A stretch of DNA of 64,000 bases, taken from positions 4,154,491-4,218,490 of the forward strand of contig VXAI01000019.1 of assembly GCA_013399305.1 (NCBI GenBank). The letters are read 5' to 3'. A model generated the notes under the pieces. It had not been told where the DNA came from. It did no database searches and saw only the letters and a list, made by a program, of their open reading frames with translations. Below, one piece after another: positions 22,382 to 34,689 of this stretch (position 1 is its first letter; each line of letters opens with the position of its first letter). The translations under genes and the position numbers were made by a program. Origin of the DNA: Rostratula benghalensis (Eukaryota > Chordata > Aves > Charadriiformes > Rostratulidae).

Positions 22382-22947
22382 TTCAGCCGTGTGCGTGGGC
22401 CAGAAAGGAAGGAAAGCAGACAACTGTTATGCACCAGGACTATTCATCTGCATAATTATTTTTTTTTCTCACTGTTTTGCTGGGCTGAAGTCTTACTAAT
22501 CAAAGCTGTCTTTGTTATCTGGAGGGCAAAATTCTTTGATTTTTCCCAAGCACAATGTATTTTTAGAAACATGGCGCTGAAACATTTGAGGAAACTAGAA
22601 ATTCCCCCCAGAGCTGCTGCTCTGGCATTGAAACTTGTGTAGTATTAGTTGAAAAATTTCAGAAACTGGAAATGCCCAGATGGCTGTCGTGATTCCCTGG
22701 ACACGCAGCTCCTGAGCATCGAGGGTGGCAGTGTCAGGATTCTCCACTCAGGGTTGTGCTGAACGATGGCTCAGGCCAAAGCCTGGAGCTGATAGCGATT
22801 AAACTGACTGCTGCAGGGCTGCCCAGCTCAACTGCAAATGAACTGTTTAATTATGTTAATTAATAACTGTTTATTCTCCCAAACACAATTCAGTCTACAC
22901 GTAACCTTCCTGCAGTACCCTAATAACAGACTTGGAAAACCTAAAGG

Positions 22948-22984
22948 NNNNNNNNNNNNNNNNNNNNNNNNNNNNNNNNNNNNN
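22948..22984. other. Assembly gap (37 N)
   Basis: Thirty-seven N characters interrupt the sequence. Nothing can be said about the missing bases, and the true length may differ. Confidence 1.
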
Positions 22985-25900
22985 GAATAAACCCAACCAC
23001 TGGTTTTGCAACACTTACATGTCCACAATAACATAAAGGGAATTTCCCCTGAATTTCTTACGCTGTTTCACCTAAGGATTTTGTTAGATAAAGCTAACCT
23101 GTTCAGTAAGGGGGTATATGGGCGTCGAGATTTCTTCCATTCCCACAGTTTTGAGGTTAAAATTGAAGCCAATGCTGTTTGGAATTGAGTTGCCTCGTCC
23201 TTGTAAATTCCACTGTCTGGAAAGCCACTAAGTGGATCTCAGGGGGTGGAATTTTCATTTCATGTAACGCACAGCAAAGTTCTTGAACAACATACTAAAT
23301 AACAAACAATCCTTTCTTTTTTTTTTTCTTGGATCTTTTTCATCAAACACCAAGTATCCTGGTAACAAATCAGTTCTCAAGATACATCAGATCTCAGTTT
23401 GGGTTTTTCAGCAGCAATAATAGTTATAATATCATATGACCATTGCTGTCTTTTAAAGGGGTGTTTCCTGAGATGCTAGTAAGCAAGTTCCCAAATTTTT
23501 GGTGTACTTTAGTTCTAAAAACTGTGCAGTCTGTTCTCTGATTTCCTGATATTTTGACACAGCTTATATGTTTTGACAGAGTCTTATATGTTCTCTATAT
23601 GCGGGTTTTGTTTCAACTGAGGTTTATTGTATTAAAAAAAAACTTAAAATACACGTCTTTTAGAAACTGAAGACTTTCTGAGGGAGTTTGAAACTGAGCT
23701 GGAATTTTCTGATGTAGGTGCTTTTTTTAGGTTTGGGATTTTTCTTTAGCTTTTCAAATGTGGAGAAGATGATACTGAGTCACCTATCAGGTACTCAAAC
23801 GGTAATCTTTATTGAAGGGTTTTGGTGTGGGGTTTGATTTTTTTTATTATTTTTTTTTTTAGAGATCTAGTGTCACATTATCTAATGCCTCACAATTTAC
23901 CTATTTTAAAAAGACATCTGCTGTGCTGTGGTGTTGAACGTTGCCAAGTTTGATTGCTGGCCAAAGCCTGTCTGTCCTTTAGTCACTGATGGTTTCGTGA
24001 CTGCGCTCCAGAGATGTGACAGATAATCAGCTGCCTCCCACAGTTGGTAAAGGTAACCCTGACCTTTCCTACAAATAATTAGTGTCAATTATACTCCCCA
24101 CCTACATCCTTTTCTCTACTGTGGAGGGGGAGAAAAAAAAAATCACAACCAAAACAACATCATGCTTGTCTTTGTTTGGTTCTGGTGACAGAAGTAAAAC
24201 TAGCAACCTAATGCCAGAATGTTCTGCATAATTCCAGAGTATTGAGTTATGTCAGCTGGAAAACTACTAGAGGTGTATTTTTTGGTTGGTTTTTGTTGTT
24301 GTTTTGGTTTGGGGTTTTTGGTGGGTTTTGGTTTGGTTTTTTTTTTTAGGTATTCTACTTCTCACATGAATGGTAGGGTACTGATTTCTAAAAGGACAAG
24401 GTACTTGAGAGGAATTCCAGGTGAGGACTTTCCCCATTGATTATTGACACAGCACTCAGGCTGGTGTAATAGTAGTTTTCAAGTATTTGGAAAAAGTGTG
24501 TTGGATTTACTTCACTTCATAGACATGAAACGGGTAGCTCTGAAGATCCTAAGAGGGTTGTTAACACCCTTCTAAAACTTAGCTTCACACTGACCTTTCC
24601 ATGATGTTTCCTTTTCATGATAAGCAAGCAAATCTCTGCAATCCTGTTCTTGAAAAAGCCAGCCATGAAGGGGAGAGAAGTCTGGCACTTGTGACTCTAA
24701 ACTCTGTTGGCCGTGTCCCTTGCTATGTGTGAGGATGAAATTGGATGCAAACAGCTGTACTAAGGGGCTAAATAACCTGAAATCAGGTTTTTGCCTCCCA
24801 TGTGACTGACAGTTCTGAAGTTGTGCTCTGCATCAGATGTGGTCTGATGTGGTCTGGAAATCTACAGCTCATAACGTGTCTCTGCCTTTGACGCAAAAGC
24901 CATTTATTGAGTCTGGGCAGCACATAAATCACAAGCTGGTGTTGCTGTTTCGTTTCTCAGAAATGGTGATAAATGGGAGAATTGTATGCAGGGGGTTTGC
25001 TTTTCCAGGGATGGGGACATGGTGTTCAACTGCATAGTAAAACAGTTGGGCTTGTGTGCCTGTCACTTAATATTTACTGTGTGAGAGACCGATTAAGGCC
25101 TTTATCCAGCAGAATTATGGTTCCATCTCCTCTGTACCAAGCATTTTTCCAGTGATAATATCAGTTCTAGAAAAACATATTTGTCTTCCTGTATCCTCCT
25201 TAAGTCAAGTAAGTTTAAATTCTCTCTTCTTTGCCTGTATTTTTTTTTTTTTAATGGGAAGGCCAATTATGTCAACTCAGCTGCATGGAAAGAGAAGTTA
25301 TAAGGAGGTATGTGTTGCAAAGCAGCTGGATCTCATCTGATTTAGCTTAGTGCTAAATGCTGCTGCTGATCCACTGCACCCTGCCTTTCCCTAGGGTCAG
25401 GTAGGTCAGCTACTCTGCCCACGGAGGGAGATAATGTTGGAAACCACCTTTGACAGTGAGTGCAGGGAGTATAACTGCATCAACTGTGCTAGTGTACTGC
25501 TCATCTTGGGTTTAGCCAGCTGAAGAGTCAGGAGACAGGCTGTCAAGTACCAGAGGTGTTTTGCTGTGCTGTTTTTACTCTCTCACTCTTCTTTTGTTAG
25601 TAGGGTAGTTTCCTTGGATCTTGACTCCTTAACAAGTGATACTTCTTGTGATAAAACTGTAAATCCACTAATCCAAACCTCAGATCATCAATTGCTAGGC
25701 AGTATCCGCTTTTAATCTGTGCGTGGTGTTGTCCTTTAGAATCCTCACCCTGTTTTTTTTTTCCCCTGCTTTGAAGTATATTAGTTGCTATGGAAACAAC
25801 ATCAGTGTTATGAGCTTCTAAATCTTGAATACATTTGAGTCCTCTTGTTTTCTTTCCTCTTGTGTGAATACAGTTGTTCTTTTCCTCCCACACTACATCT

Positions 25901-26149
25901 GCAGCTTGTTTCAGAAAGTGATGCTGCGCAAACTCTTCACTGCTACCTCCTTAGAGCTAAATGCTAAGGGACTGTGTTATCTGAATAATCTCGTATTGGA
26001 GATTCTGATGTTGCCTTTTCTGTTTCCACTGATTTGAATCAGGTTCTATTTGGAGAAAGCAAAGATCTAATTTTTTGTGGCAGAGAGGTATAAATACCAA
26101 CATTAAGTGAAAAGCAAAAACGTGGGCATTTGTTTTTTGTTATATTGGG
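22985..26149. other. Non-coding stretch
   Basis: T-rich and G/T-rich low-complexity DNA (for example 23840-23862 and the GTTTTGG-rich run at 24284-24350). A 10-bp direct repeat (TGATGTGGTC twice) lies at about 24836-24855. I see no supported coding exon; short frames here lack splice or start context. Confidence 0.55.
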
Positions 26150-26350
26150 GAGTGGTTGAAATTGGCAGTGACCTCTGGAGACTGCACGGTCTAAACCTCT
26201 CCTGCTCAAGCAGGGCCACCTAGAGCCAATTATCCAGGACAGTGTCCAGAAGTCTTTTGAATATCTCTTCTGACAGAGTTGCTGATGTCCCTTGTGTACT
26301 GGGAAGGCCAGAACTGGGCACAGTCCTCCAGCACCTCACCAGCCTTCCAG
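26150..26350 (-). mobile_element. Old CR1 LINE fragment
   Basis: A diverged antisense CR1: GACCTCTGGAGACTGCACGG, CCTCTCCTGCTCAAGCAGGG, CACCTAGAGCCAATTATCCA and TGGGCACAGTCCTCCAGCAC. The last two belong further from the 3' end than in most other copies here. The terminal ATTCTATGATT complement is not preserved. Confidence 0.8.
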
Positions 26351-28204
26351 AGCGGGGAAGGATTGAGCGTCTCTTTGAATGTTTCAACTTTGCCCTCTTT
26401 AGCACTAAATCCAGTTTCAGTTTCTATGATAATCTCCTTAAATGTACATAAGGTGCTTGATGGAAAACTGGTAGCAAAATTTTTAAGATGATCCCATTTC
26501 ATAATTTTATACCCACTGCTTTAACACTGTTCAAGACCAAAAATTAAGACAGAGTTGAAAAATCACTTAAGGAAAAAGGGAAGTAAATGTTAAGTAGACA
26601 AATTATGGTTCAAGCTAGAAGGCAATTAGAATGTAGAAGTCTTGTCACACAAAGTTGATTGGCTTCCTAGGATAAAGGGTGTATTTGGCAGGTGAATCTG
26701 CTAAAGTTCCTAATGTGTTACGTTAACCTCTAAAGAAAATAAATAAGCTACCACAAAAGTTCAAACTGTTAACCTCTAAGGGGAGGTAGATGCTGCTGTT
26801 ATTTGTTTAAGCGGTTCTGGAATGCTTTGGCATTGTTTCACTTCCAAGCACAAAAGAAGAAATGACCTCTTCCTGAAAAGAATGCTGTGGATAAGCAGAT
26901 TGGTACCTTATCAACTTCACTATTGTAGTTATGCCAGCCAGACACGTTAGAGGGACTTGGACATACTCTGCTCCGGTATTTATACTTTGTCAGAGGTGTT
27001 CTGAGATTGATTTGTGACCTCATCTGGCACAGAGAGGTGCTGCCAAGTTCTCAGAATTGATAAAACGTAAGCCCACTTTACAAGGAGATTATTTAAAACT
27101 TCCTGGCTTCAAAGAACTTTGGAAAATATGACGGTTTGCTAGCTTTATCGTACCAGTTTGCTACTGCTGCTCTGGCTCGGCTACTCTTCCCAAATCTTGC
27201 TGCTTTTATCAAGTGATGGTCTGAAGTATCATAGCTGATGGCACTTCTTTCAAATGCGTTTCCAGATTTCCTTTTTCTTTTCAGATGCTTACGTTTTGAA
27301 TAGGTATTTTTCCAGAAGGACTGTGCAGGAGAGCAAAATGCTGTGCGCAAAGTGGATGAATTCCAGTCTGTAAGGAAGGGCAGACTTTTAAATATCCACT
27401 GATTAGCTCTGAGGATTGTCAGAGGCAGACAGGACTGGCCCAACGACAAGCTTTCTATGACTTAATAAGCCAATCTAATCAGGCAAGAACAACGTTTGAG
27501 TTGAGAGCCACAAGTATGGTTGTGTGTCCAGGGAAGCAATCTCTATTTTTAGCTGTCTGGTTATCATCTGGCTCTCAGCATCCTGCAATGTTGAAAGCAC
27601 GGTGGGGGGGAGGGGGAGGCTGGAAAGAGATCATTTGGGCCTGATTTTATTACTCAATTTCTTATTTGTTTTTCCTATGCCAGATAGAGGGAAATTAGAT
27701 TGATCAGAGAGGCATATTAAGAAACAGAGTTGTTGGGTAGTAGTGCATGGGGTAGAAAAACATGCTGGTGGCTCAAAGAGATTGAGGCTACAGGGGGAAA
27801 AGGAGTACAAATATGGATACGTATTTTAAAAATCCTAATTATTAGCAATGACTTCACTACCTCTATATATTTCCAGTTGCATGGAAATACCACAGTTGAA
27901 TTGATTCCTGTTGGTTTTTTCCAAGCAGGCCTGATGTAGGGGAACTCCAGGTGTCTTGTAAAAGTCTTTTGCAAAGTATTTGTGCCAGGAATTGTGGGCA
28001 ACACTTAAAAGTCCGTGTTCCTGCTTCACTTTCCTGCTAGCAAACTCTTCCTTTTTTTTTTTTTTTCATTTTTCACAATTGATATTCTATAAATGCAGTG
28101 ATTAAATGTTAAGAAGTGTTTTTCAACCAGGAGCAGAGGTATGCATGTCCCAACTGCCTTAAACATTAAGGGACAACAGCAGATAGCCTATGGGGATATG
28201 TGGA
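26351..28204. other. Non-coding stretch
   Basis: No supported gene. A G-rich run at 27601-27620 (GGTGGGGGGGAGGGGGAGGC) has G-quadruplex potential, and a T15 tract lies near 28052. The 118-codon minus frame at 27093-27449 has neither start context nor splice sites, and I treat it as chance. Confidence 0.55.
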
Positions 28205-28742
28205 TGTCATGACTTAACTCCAGCTGGTGGCAAGCACCATCCATCTGCATGCTCACTTCCCCAGTTGGTATGGGGGAGAGAATCAGAAGAGTAAAAGTGA
28301 GGGGGGAAAAACACCTGGTGGTTGAGGCAAAGACAGTCTAACAGGTAGAGCAGAAGCCACGCACACAAGCAAAGCAAAACAAGGAGTTTATTCCCTGCTT
28401 CCCATGGACAGGCAGGTGTTCAGAACCTCCAGGAAAGCAGGGTCCATCATGGGTAATGGTGACTTGGAAAGAGAAACACCCTCACTTCTAATGTCTCCCT
28501 CTTCCTCCTTCCCCCAGCTTTATACATTAAGTGTGACGTCCTGTGGCACAGAATGGTTGGGGTCGGCTGTCCCAGTTGTCTCCAATTTCTTGTGCCCCCC
28601 CCAGCCTGCTCACTGGCAGGGTGGTGTGAGCAGGAAATACCTTGAGAGCTCAGCGACAACCAAACCCAGCAGTGCCCTATCCCACTATTCCCCTCCCAAA
28701 TCCAAAACACAACACCCTACCAGCTGCTAGTAAGAAAGTCAA
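28205..28742 (-). mobile_element. Avian endogenous retrovirus LTR, minus strand
   Basis: On the minus strand this is a U3-R-U5-like unit of a family common in bird genomes. It has a TATA box (TATAAAG, 28524-28518), an AATAAA about 130 bp further on (28392-28387), then the conserved U5-side block ending GGAGTTAAGTCATGACA at 28205. The 5' edge (near 28742) appears truncated or diverged, because the usual TG start is not clear. I find no matching target duplication. No internal retroviral coding sequence is attached. The family assignment is from memory of avian LTR structure, not alignment. Confidence 0.78.
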
Positions 28743-31700
28743 ACCGTGATGCTGGGTCCTGAGCCTTTCTGGCAGCTGGTCTCCAGGAGCTGCAAATGCA
28801 AAGCAGTTGTTTAAGGAAGAGGAAGGGCTGCTGGTGAGAAGCTGCAGGTTGGCACAAGACAGGCAAATAGCTCAGGAGGTATGGCTTTAGGCTGTAGGTA
28901 AGGAGAAGACAATGAAGAATGAAAATAGAGAGGGTGACAGTTTTGGATTTACATAGGAAGGACAGGAGGTTTGGAGACTGAGTGACAGCTCATCGTCTGT
29001 AATATCTAACCATGATGTCTGAGAAATACATTCTTTTCAGCCTAGAGGAGCTGACTGTTGGTGTGTAAGCAGAGGGAAGAATTCCTTATCCTAGGTATTC
29101 ATCTATTTGCTTCCTCTATAAAATGTTAGACTTGAGAAACCTCTTACTGAGAAGCTAGTAAGACTTTAGAATTCTAGTTTTCCTACGCTTTTAAAAAAGA
29201 TGGAAAAACATTTCCTTCTCTTTACATAGCTATCAGTCTCAAAGTTGTACTTTTATACTTGTGTAGAATATACAGTAAGACTTCCTAATATATGCTGCCA
29301 AGTGTGTTTTAGTGGTGGGGGTTTTTTTCCCCCCCAATAAATTGGGAAGCAGAAAACTTATTGTAAAATTCTTAATTTCTTGCTGTAAATTCTTAAAATC
29401 CTGGCACTGTTGGCATGAGCTCAGGCCTCTGTGTTTTGATGGAGAATTACTTCTCAGACTGGCATTTGGTGTTCCCAGGCTTGTTGGGATCTGTGGTTCA
29501 GAGTGGAGGGGGAAAGAAAACCTTGAATTTTGGGGGATGCTGGGAACTAGGTGGCCTGAGATGTTCTTCAGAATTTAAATCGACTTGATCTGAATTTCTG
29601 CTTAGGCCTATGAATTAACGGAGCTGTCGGTACGCAACACAATCAGGGCTGGAAAACTTTCAAGTATAAATTGACCAGAAACTATTAATTGTCTTGGCAA
29701 TATTCTTGCATACTCTGAAAGCATAGTGCATTTCAGTAGAAGGGTTTTTTTTTGTTTTTGTTTTGTATTTCACTTTAAGCTACCAAGCTGATGGTGTTGG
29801 TAATATTTCAAGAACTGGGAGGACAACCTTTAAGACACTGTTCCCATCTGTGTGTTAGGGCTTGTTGTTTTGTGGCTTTTTTTTTTTTAGGTTTGCTATT
29901 TTCTGTTAAAACTGGACATTTAAGCACTTTTTTTTTAATGACCTAATATACTATATTCTCATGAGCCCAAGTTCACCTTTTTCTCTGAAATACTGTCCAA
30001 GAGATCTGAAAACAGAACGCTCATCCAGACTATAGTTGATGTGATTTAATATCTGCTCAACGTATCACCAAATTTGAAATGTTTTCTTGGGATGACAACA
30101 AAATAGATAGGTGTTGTAATGCATGATGTGTTAATGAATCCAATTGGTATCCAAGCAAATGGAAAAGGAAGATAATGAGTCTCTCTCTATTTCAGGCTTT
30201 TACTTAAAATGCAGCTAAAATTAAACTAAAACTTTATGTACAAGCACCTTGAAAGTGCTGTTTGTTTAAACAGCTGTTATCTTGCTGTTAGCCTAAAATA
30301 ATTTTAGCAAGATTTAATATTTGAGATTAGGCAGTGATACCTTCAGTATTGCTTTTTGACTGGATTACATCAAAGTAAAACACTAAAGAAGGGATGGGAA
30401 TAGTGTGGAAACTGCTCCAGGAATGCAATAGCATCTTTAATACTGCTGTAAAACATGAGGGATCTACTCTTATTAGGTTAAGGCACTTTCATCTCTAATT
30501 ACAAAAGTGCTTCAGGGTTTCCCTTTAAAATGTTTTAAATATTTGCTTTTAAGAAAATCTGAGTTGCTTTTCTCATCTCTTCTATACCGTTTTATGGCTC
30601 TAGGACTACCTGTGATGAGTAACATGACCCTGGATAAAACTAGCTCTTTCTGTTTGAATTCCAGTTCACTCTTCTGCAGGTTGTGTCTCTGTTAATCAAT
30701 AATACTCATGCCTTGGGAATTGGACATGGTGGGGGGATGGAGTCCAGGCTTGTGGTCACCAGGACTGTTGGAAAAATGGTGTTATTTAGTCTACACTTGA
30801 ACTCAAAAAATATTCATTCTGCTTACCTGCTGCTTTACACATAAGCAAGTTGATCAACCAACGTGAAAAAAAGAATTGCTGTCTTTTTAAATTGGAGATC
30901 CTATAGTTTTGGGAGTGGGGTGGGGGGTTGATGGATGATGCTTTCTTTGATTAGAACAGCCCAATTTGCCTTCATAATAGAGCCTTTGTAATTTAAATAT
31001 ACCATCAAGTGATTACAGAAATTGAAGGAGTATCAGAAAGATCTGTAATTATTAATGATATTCAGGATGGCTGAACAGTAGGTGTTTTCCAATGTGGGTA
31101 GTCAGTATCTAGGAACAATCACAAAGCCATGTAGGAAATAAAATGCTGATTCTTAATACAGTAATTTCTTCTTAACGAGGATCTGATTTTTGACACTTCC
31201 TGTCCATGGATGCTGATACCTTCTAATTCTTGTTATAGTTCTCACTTAAATCAGTTGTAGAATGCTGTCTCATTTTCTCACAAAATGATGAATTGTAATG
31301 AAACGTATGCAAATAACAGTTCTTGAGGTGATTGAAGAAGTCAGAAGAATGAAATGTAGCTTTAATGGAGGCATATGTTACATATTCTGTGGAGCTGGTT
31401 TGAGACAGCTGGGAGGTAGTTTGGGTAGGAAAACCACAGGAAGGGCTAAATTACAGCAGTGACTGAGTTGTTGATAGAGTATCTATCTATAGATAAGGCT
31501 GAGAATAATGCTTGCTATTTCTGTCTCAAAGCCAAAGATCGTTAGCAATATTGTGGTGAAGGACCAGTGAGCACTACTTTTCTTCCAGCTCTGGTGGCTT
31601 TTGATGTGAGCAGCTCAGCTGTCCTCCAGGGTGGACAGTGGGATGAGGAAGCTCATTGGAATTAACCCGAGAGCAGGATTTGAGCAGAGATACTGAATGA

Positions 31701-32417
31701 TGTGCTCTATTTTCAGCTCTGTTCTAACACAGAAGGCAAGCAGTTATCTTTAAGCACTTAAATACTCATTGTAGGGTCAGTATGACTCTCTGCCTTGCAC
31801 TTTTTTTTTTCTTTTTTTTTTTTTTATATGAGGGCAGTAGGCTAGCAGCCACCGTCTCCTGCCTGAATCCAGACCTTTCTGAGACCCAGACGAGCAGACG
31901 TACTGGTAACTGAGCCTTGGGGGCCCATCAGAGGTGATTCAGTCTCTGGCAGCTGTACCATGGGTCCAGTTCCCACCCTTGATGTCGTGATTTTCACGGT
32001 GGGTTCTGCCAGGAGAAGTGTTACAGCTGCACAGAGCACGCAGCACACACAGTTTTTAGGACTTCTGAGGAGCTTTTAGGGAATCTGGGACAAGTTAGGC
32101 TCTCACACTTTGTGCTTTTAATTGATTGATGAATTGGTACCGTAACCTGCACTTGGATTAAGCCTCTTCTAACTTCTACATATGTTACTGGAAAGAAGGA
32201 AAGGGTGTATATACACATATACCATCAAGTCCTATGTGCAGACCACGGGGAAAAGTTCTGTTGCTCTTAACTGGATGGAAGTGTGCCTGCATTACATAGT
32301 TCTAGATCCCTAAAGACTGAACTGTAATGTTCTATACCTTCAAACAGGTTTTTCAGTTTAAAAAAAAAATAAAAATTAATTTCAGGAATGCTTTAACGTT
32401 AATGTGTTAACAAACAC
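28743..32417. other. Non-coding stretch
   Basis: No gene is supported. It contains G-rich tracts (30918-30928) and a T10-C-T14 tract at 31801-31825. Sequence right of that tract (31830-32045) is somewhat G+C-rich and has a 68-codon minus frame. The T tract would be its 3' poly(A) on the minus strand, but I cannot identify a source gene for a retrocopy. Confidence 0.5.
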
Positions 32418-32925
32418 TACTGGGTTCAATTTTGGGCCCCTCACTACAAGAAAGACCTCGAGGCCCTGGAACACATCCAGAGAAGAAGGGCAACAAAACT
32501 GGTGAGGGGTCTGGAGCACAAGTCTTATGAAGGGAGCTGGGGTTGTTTAGTCTGGAGAAGAGGAGGCTCAGGGGAGACCTCATCACAGTCTTAAAGCTTC
32601 CTGAAGGGAGGTTGTCAAGAGGAGGGGGTCAGCCTCTTCTCCCAGATAACTAATGATAGGATTCCAGGGCATGGTCACAAGTTGCACCAGGGGAGACTTA
32701 AATTGGATGTCAGGAAAAACTTTTTCTCTCAAAGAGTGGTCGGGCACTGGAATGGCCTACCCAGGGAGGTGGTGGAGTCACCGATCCCTGGTGGTGTTCA
32801 AGAAGTGTCTGGACAAGGTGCTGCAAGACATGATTTAGTAGCTGAGTGGGTAGTATTGGTGACAGGAGAATGGTTGGACTAGAGGATCTTGTAGGTCCTT
32901 TCCAACCCTGTGTTTCTATGATTTT
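32418..32925 (+). mobile_element. CR1 LINE fragment, about 0.5 kb
   Basis: One of the two longest CR1 copies here. It starts TACTGGGTTCAATTTTGGG, runs through GGAACACATCCAGAGAAGAA, TTAGTCTGGAGAAGAGGAGG, CTCAGGGGAGACCTCATCAC and GTTGGACTAGAGGATCTTG, and ends TTTCTATGATTTTA. It therefore reaches from the end of the reverse-transcriptase ORF region into the 3' UTR. No intact open frame of pol remains. Confidence 0.93.
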
Positions 32926-34689
32926 AATGAATATACTGTGCTTCCACTGTGTGTTAAGATACCTGTATTTCTACAGTTACTTAGATATGGACAAACATCC
33001 TGAAACCATTGCAGGCTCTAACCTATTGGTTAAAAACCCATGACCTCTAGTTTTTTCAAAAGCCTGCCTGTAGAGAGTATTGTGACAGTAACCAGAGTAG
33101 GTTAGTGTGATAAAGTGATAGAAAACCTGCTTGTGTCTTCACTTATTGAAGGTTAATTTTGGTAGAGTTGGTGACTGTAGCAAGGCATTAAGAAGCGAAG
33201 GATGGGATGTGTAGCCTGTCTCATGTTACTCATGAACAAAAAAGTTAGTGAACTAATCAGGGTGAAATGGTATTCTTGCAACACAGACAGGTTTTGTTTT
33301 AATAATTTGTGTGTAAATAATTACTTCAGTAGTTTAATGTTTTCCAGCCCAAAACTTCAGAATCAAGGTGCCAAATCAACAGGCATCCCTTTCTAATAAA
33401 GTGCTGTTGGACAGTACTTATGGCACAGAAGGTGTATGTTTGCATCACGGGAGCTGGGGGTACTTTTGTACAGGCTCGGAGCCCCAAGTGCAGTTTGAGA
33501 GATGTGGACATCCATCAGTCTTTTTTTAAAGAAGGCTCAGAGTAGAAGAAACAGGACAAAATTAGCATTGCTGTGGAAACACCTCCTTAAACGTAGCTGG
33601 AACGTTTCAGCTCTGACACCTCAGTAATCTAAACAGAATTTACCTGCTTGTTCCCTGTTGAGCCCCACCCAGGCTGATTTCCTTTGGTAATACCCAATTT
33701 CAGAGAAACTGGCGCTTACCCAGGGGAAGGAGGGTGAAGATGTTGAGGGAAGAAAGGTGTAAAATCCACCACAGCGGACCTTAGTTCTCTCCTTGGGACT
33801 CCACTGAGGCACCGCTGGCCTTGGGTTCCAAGAGCAGAAATTCCATGTGGAGTGGGGGGAGCAGCAGAGCGTTTGTCTGCAAGCTCTGCTCAGAGGTGAA
33901 AAACCTGCTACAGGCTTGGAAAAGCACCATGGTGAAGAAGGAAATGCTGTGATTTGTTATAGATACTAAATCAATCCCTGTTAGATTTTTCCGTCCCTCC
34001 CTAGTCACTTTCTCAAACCAATACTCAGAATTTTTGTGCAGGAAATGCAGCATGCTAACTTAGATATATTTAATGTTTCTATATTATTTTTGAAGAACTT
34101 TTGGTTGCAGAGTGCCGTGTGTGCTTTCTGGCTTGTATTCCTGACTCTTAAGGTGGTGGAGATCCGAGATAATGACAGCTCTTCAAGAGGGGGAATTCTT
34201 ATGGGCAGTGTCAAATCGTTCACCAATGTCTCTTCTTCCTACTCCCACTTGAAATGCAGCACTGTTATTCTAAACAGGATAAATTTATTGTACATGATGA
34301 TTGCAACACCGTATCTTTGAAATCCATCTAATAAACAGCAGCCTTGGATCCACTGAGCTCAAAAAATACATTTATAAGGACTGAGGCTGACTAGTGTGAT
34401 GGGTTAGCTTTTTATGAATGGGGGGATCGGCCTTTCCTGTTGGAAAAGCAGCTGACTAGTGAAGAAAGAAGATTCTTCACCCTGAGTACTTGTACCGTCC
34501 CCTGTCAAATGCTGTTTACACTTTAAATTTAGTGCAAACCATACATCTTCTGCTGGCCATGGGCAACCTCTTGCCCTGCCTTGCTGGCAGACGATGCTCC
34601 TCAACCCTCCAGCCTTTGAGCTGGGATCAAACCCCCAAATGCCACAGAAATAAAGCTCCCCGGAGTCTGGTGATTGCCCTGTGGAGCAG
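32926..34689. other. Non-coding flank left of the CpG island
   Basis: No recognised repeats or exons. G+C rises steadily from about 34.5 kb toward the island. Open frames of 60-97 codons on both strands here have no supporting signals. Confidence 0.5.

Noticed and set aside
28404..28730. 108- and 87-codon frames
   Set aside because: Both lie inside the LTR at 28205-28742.
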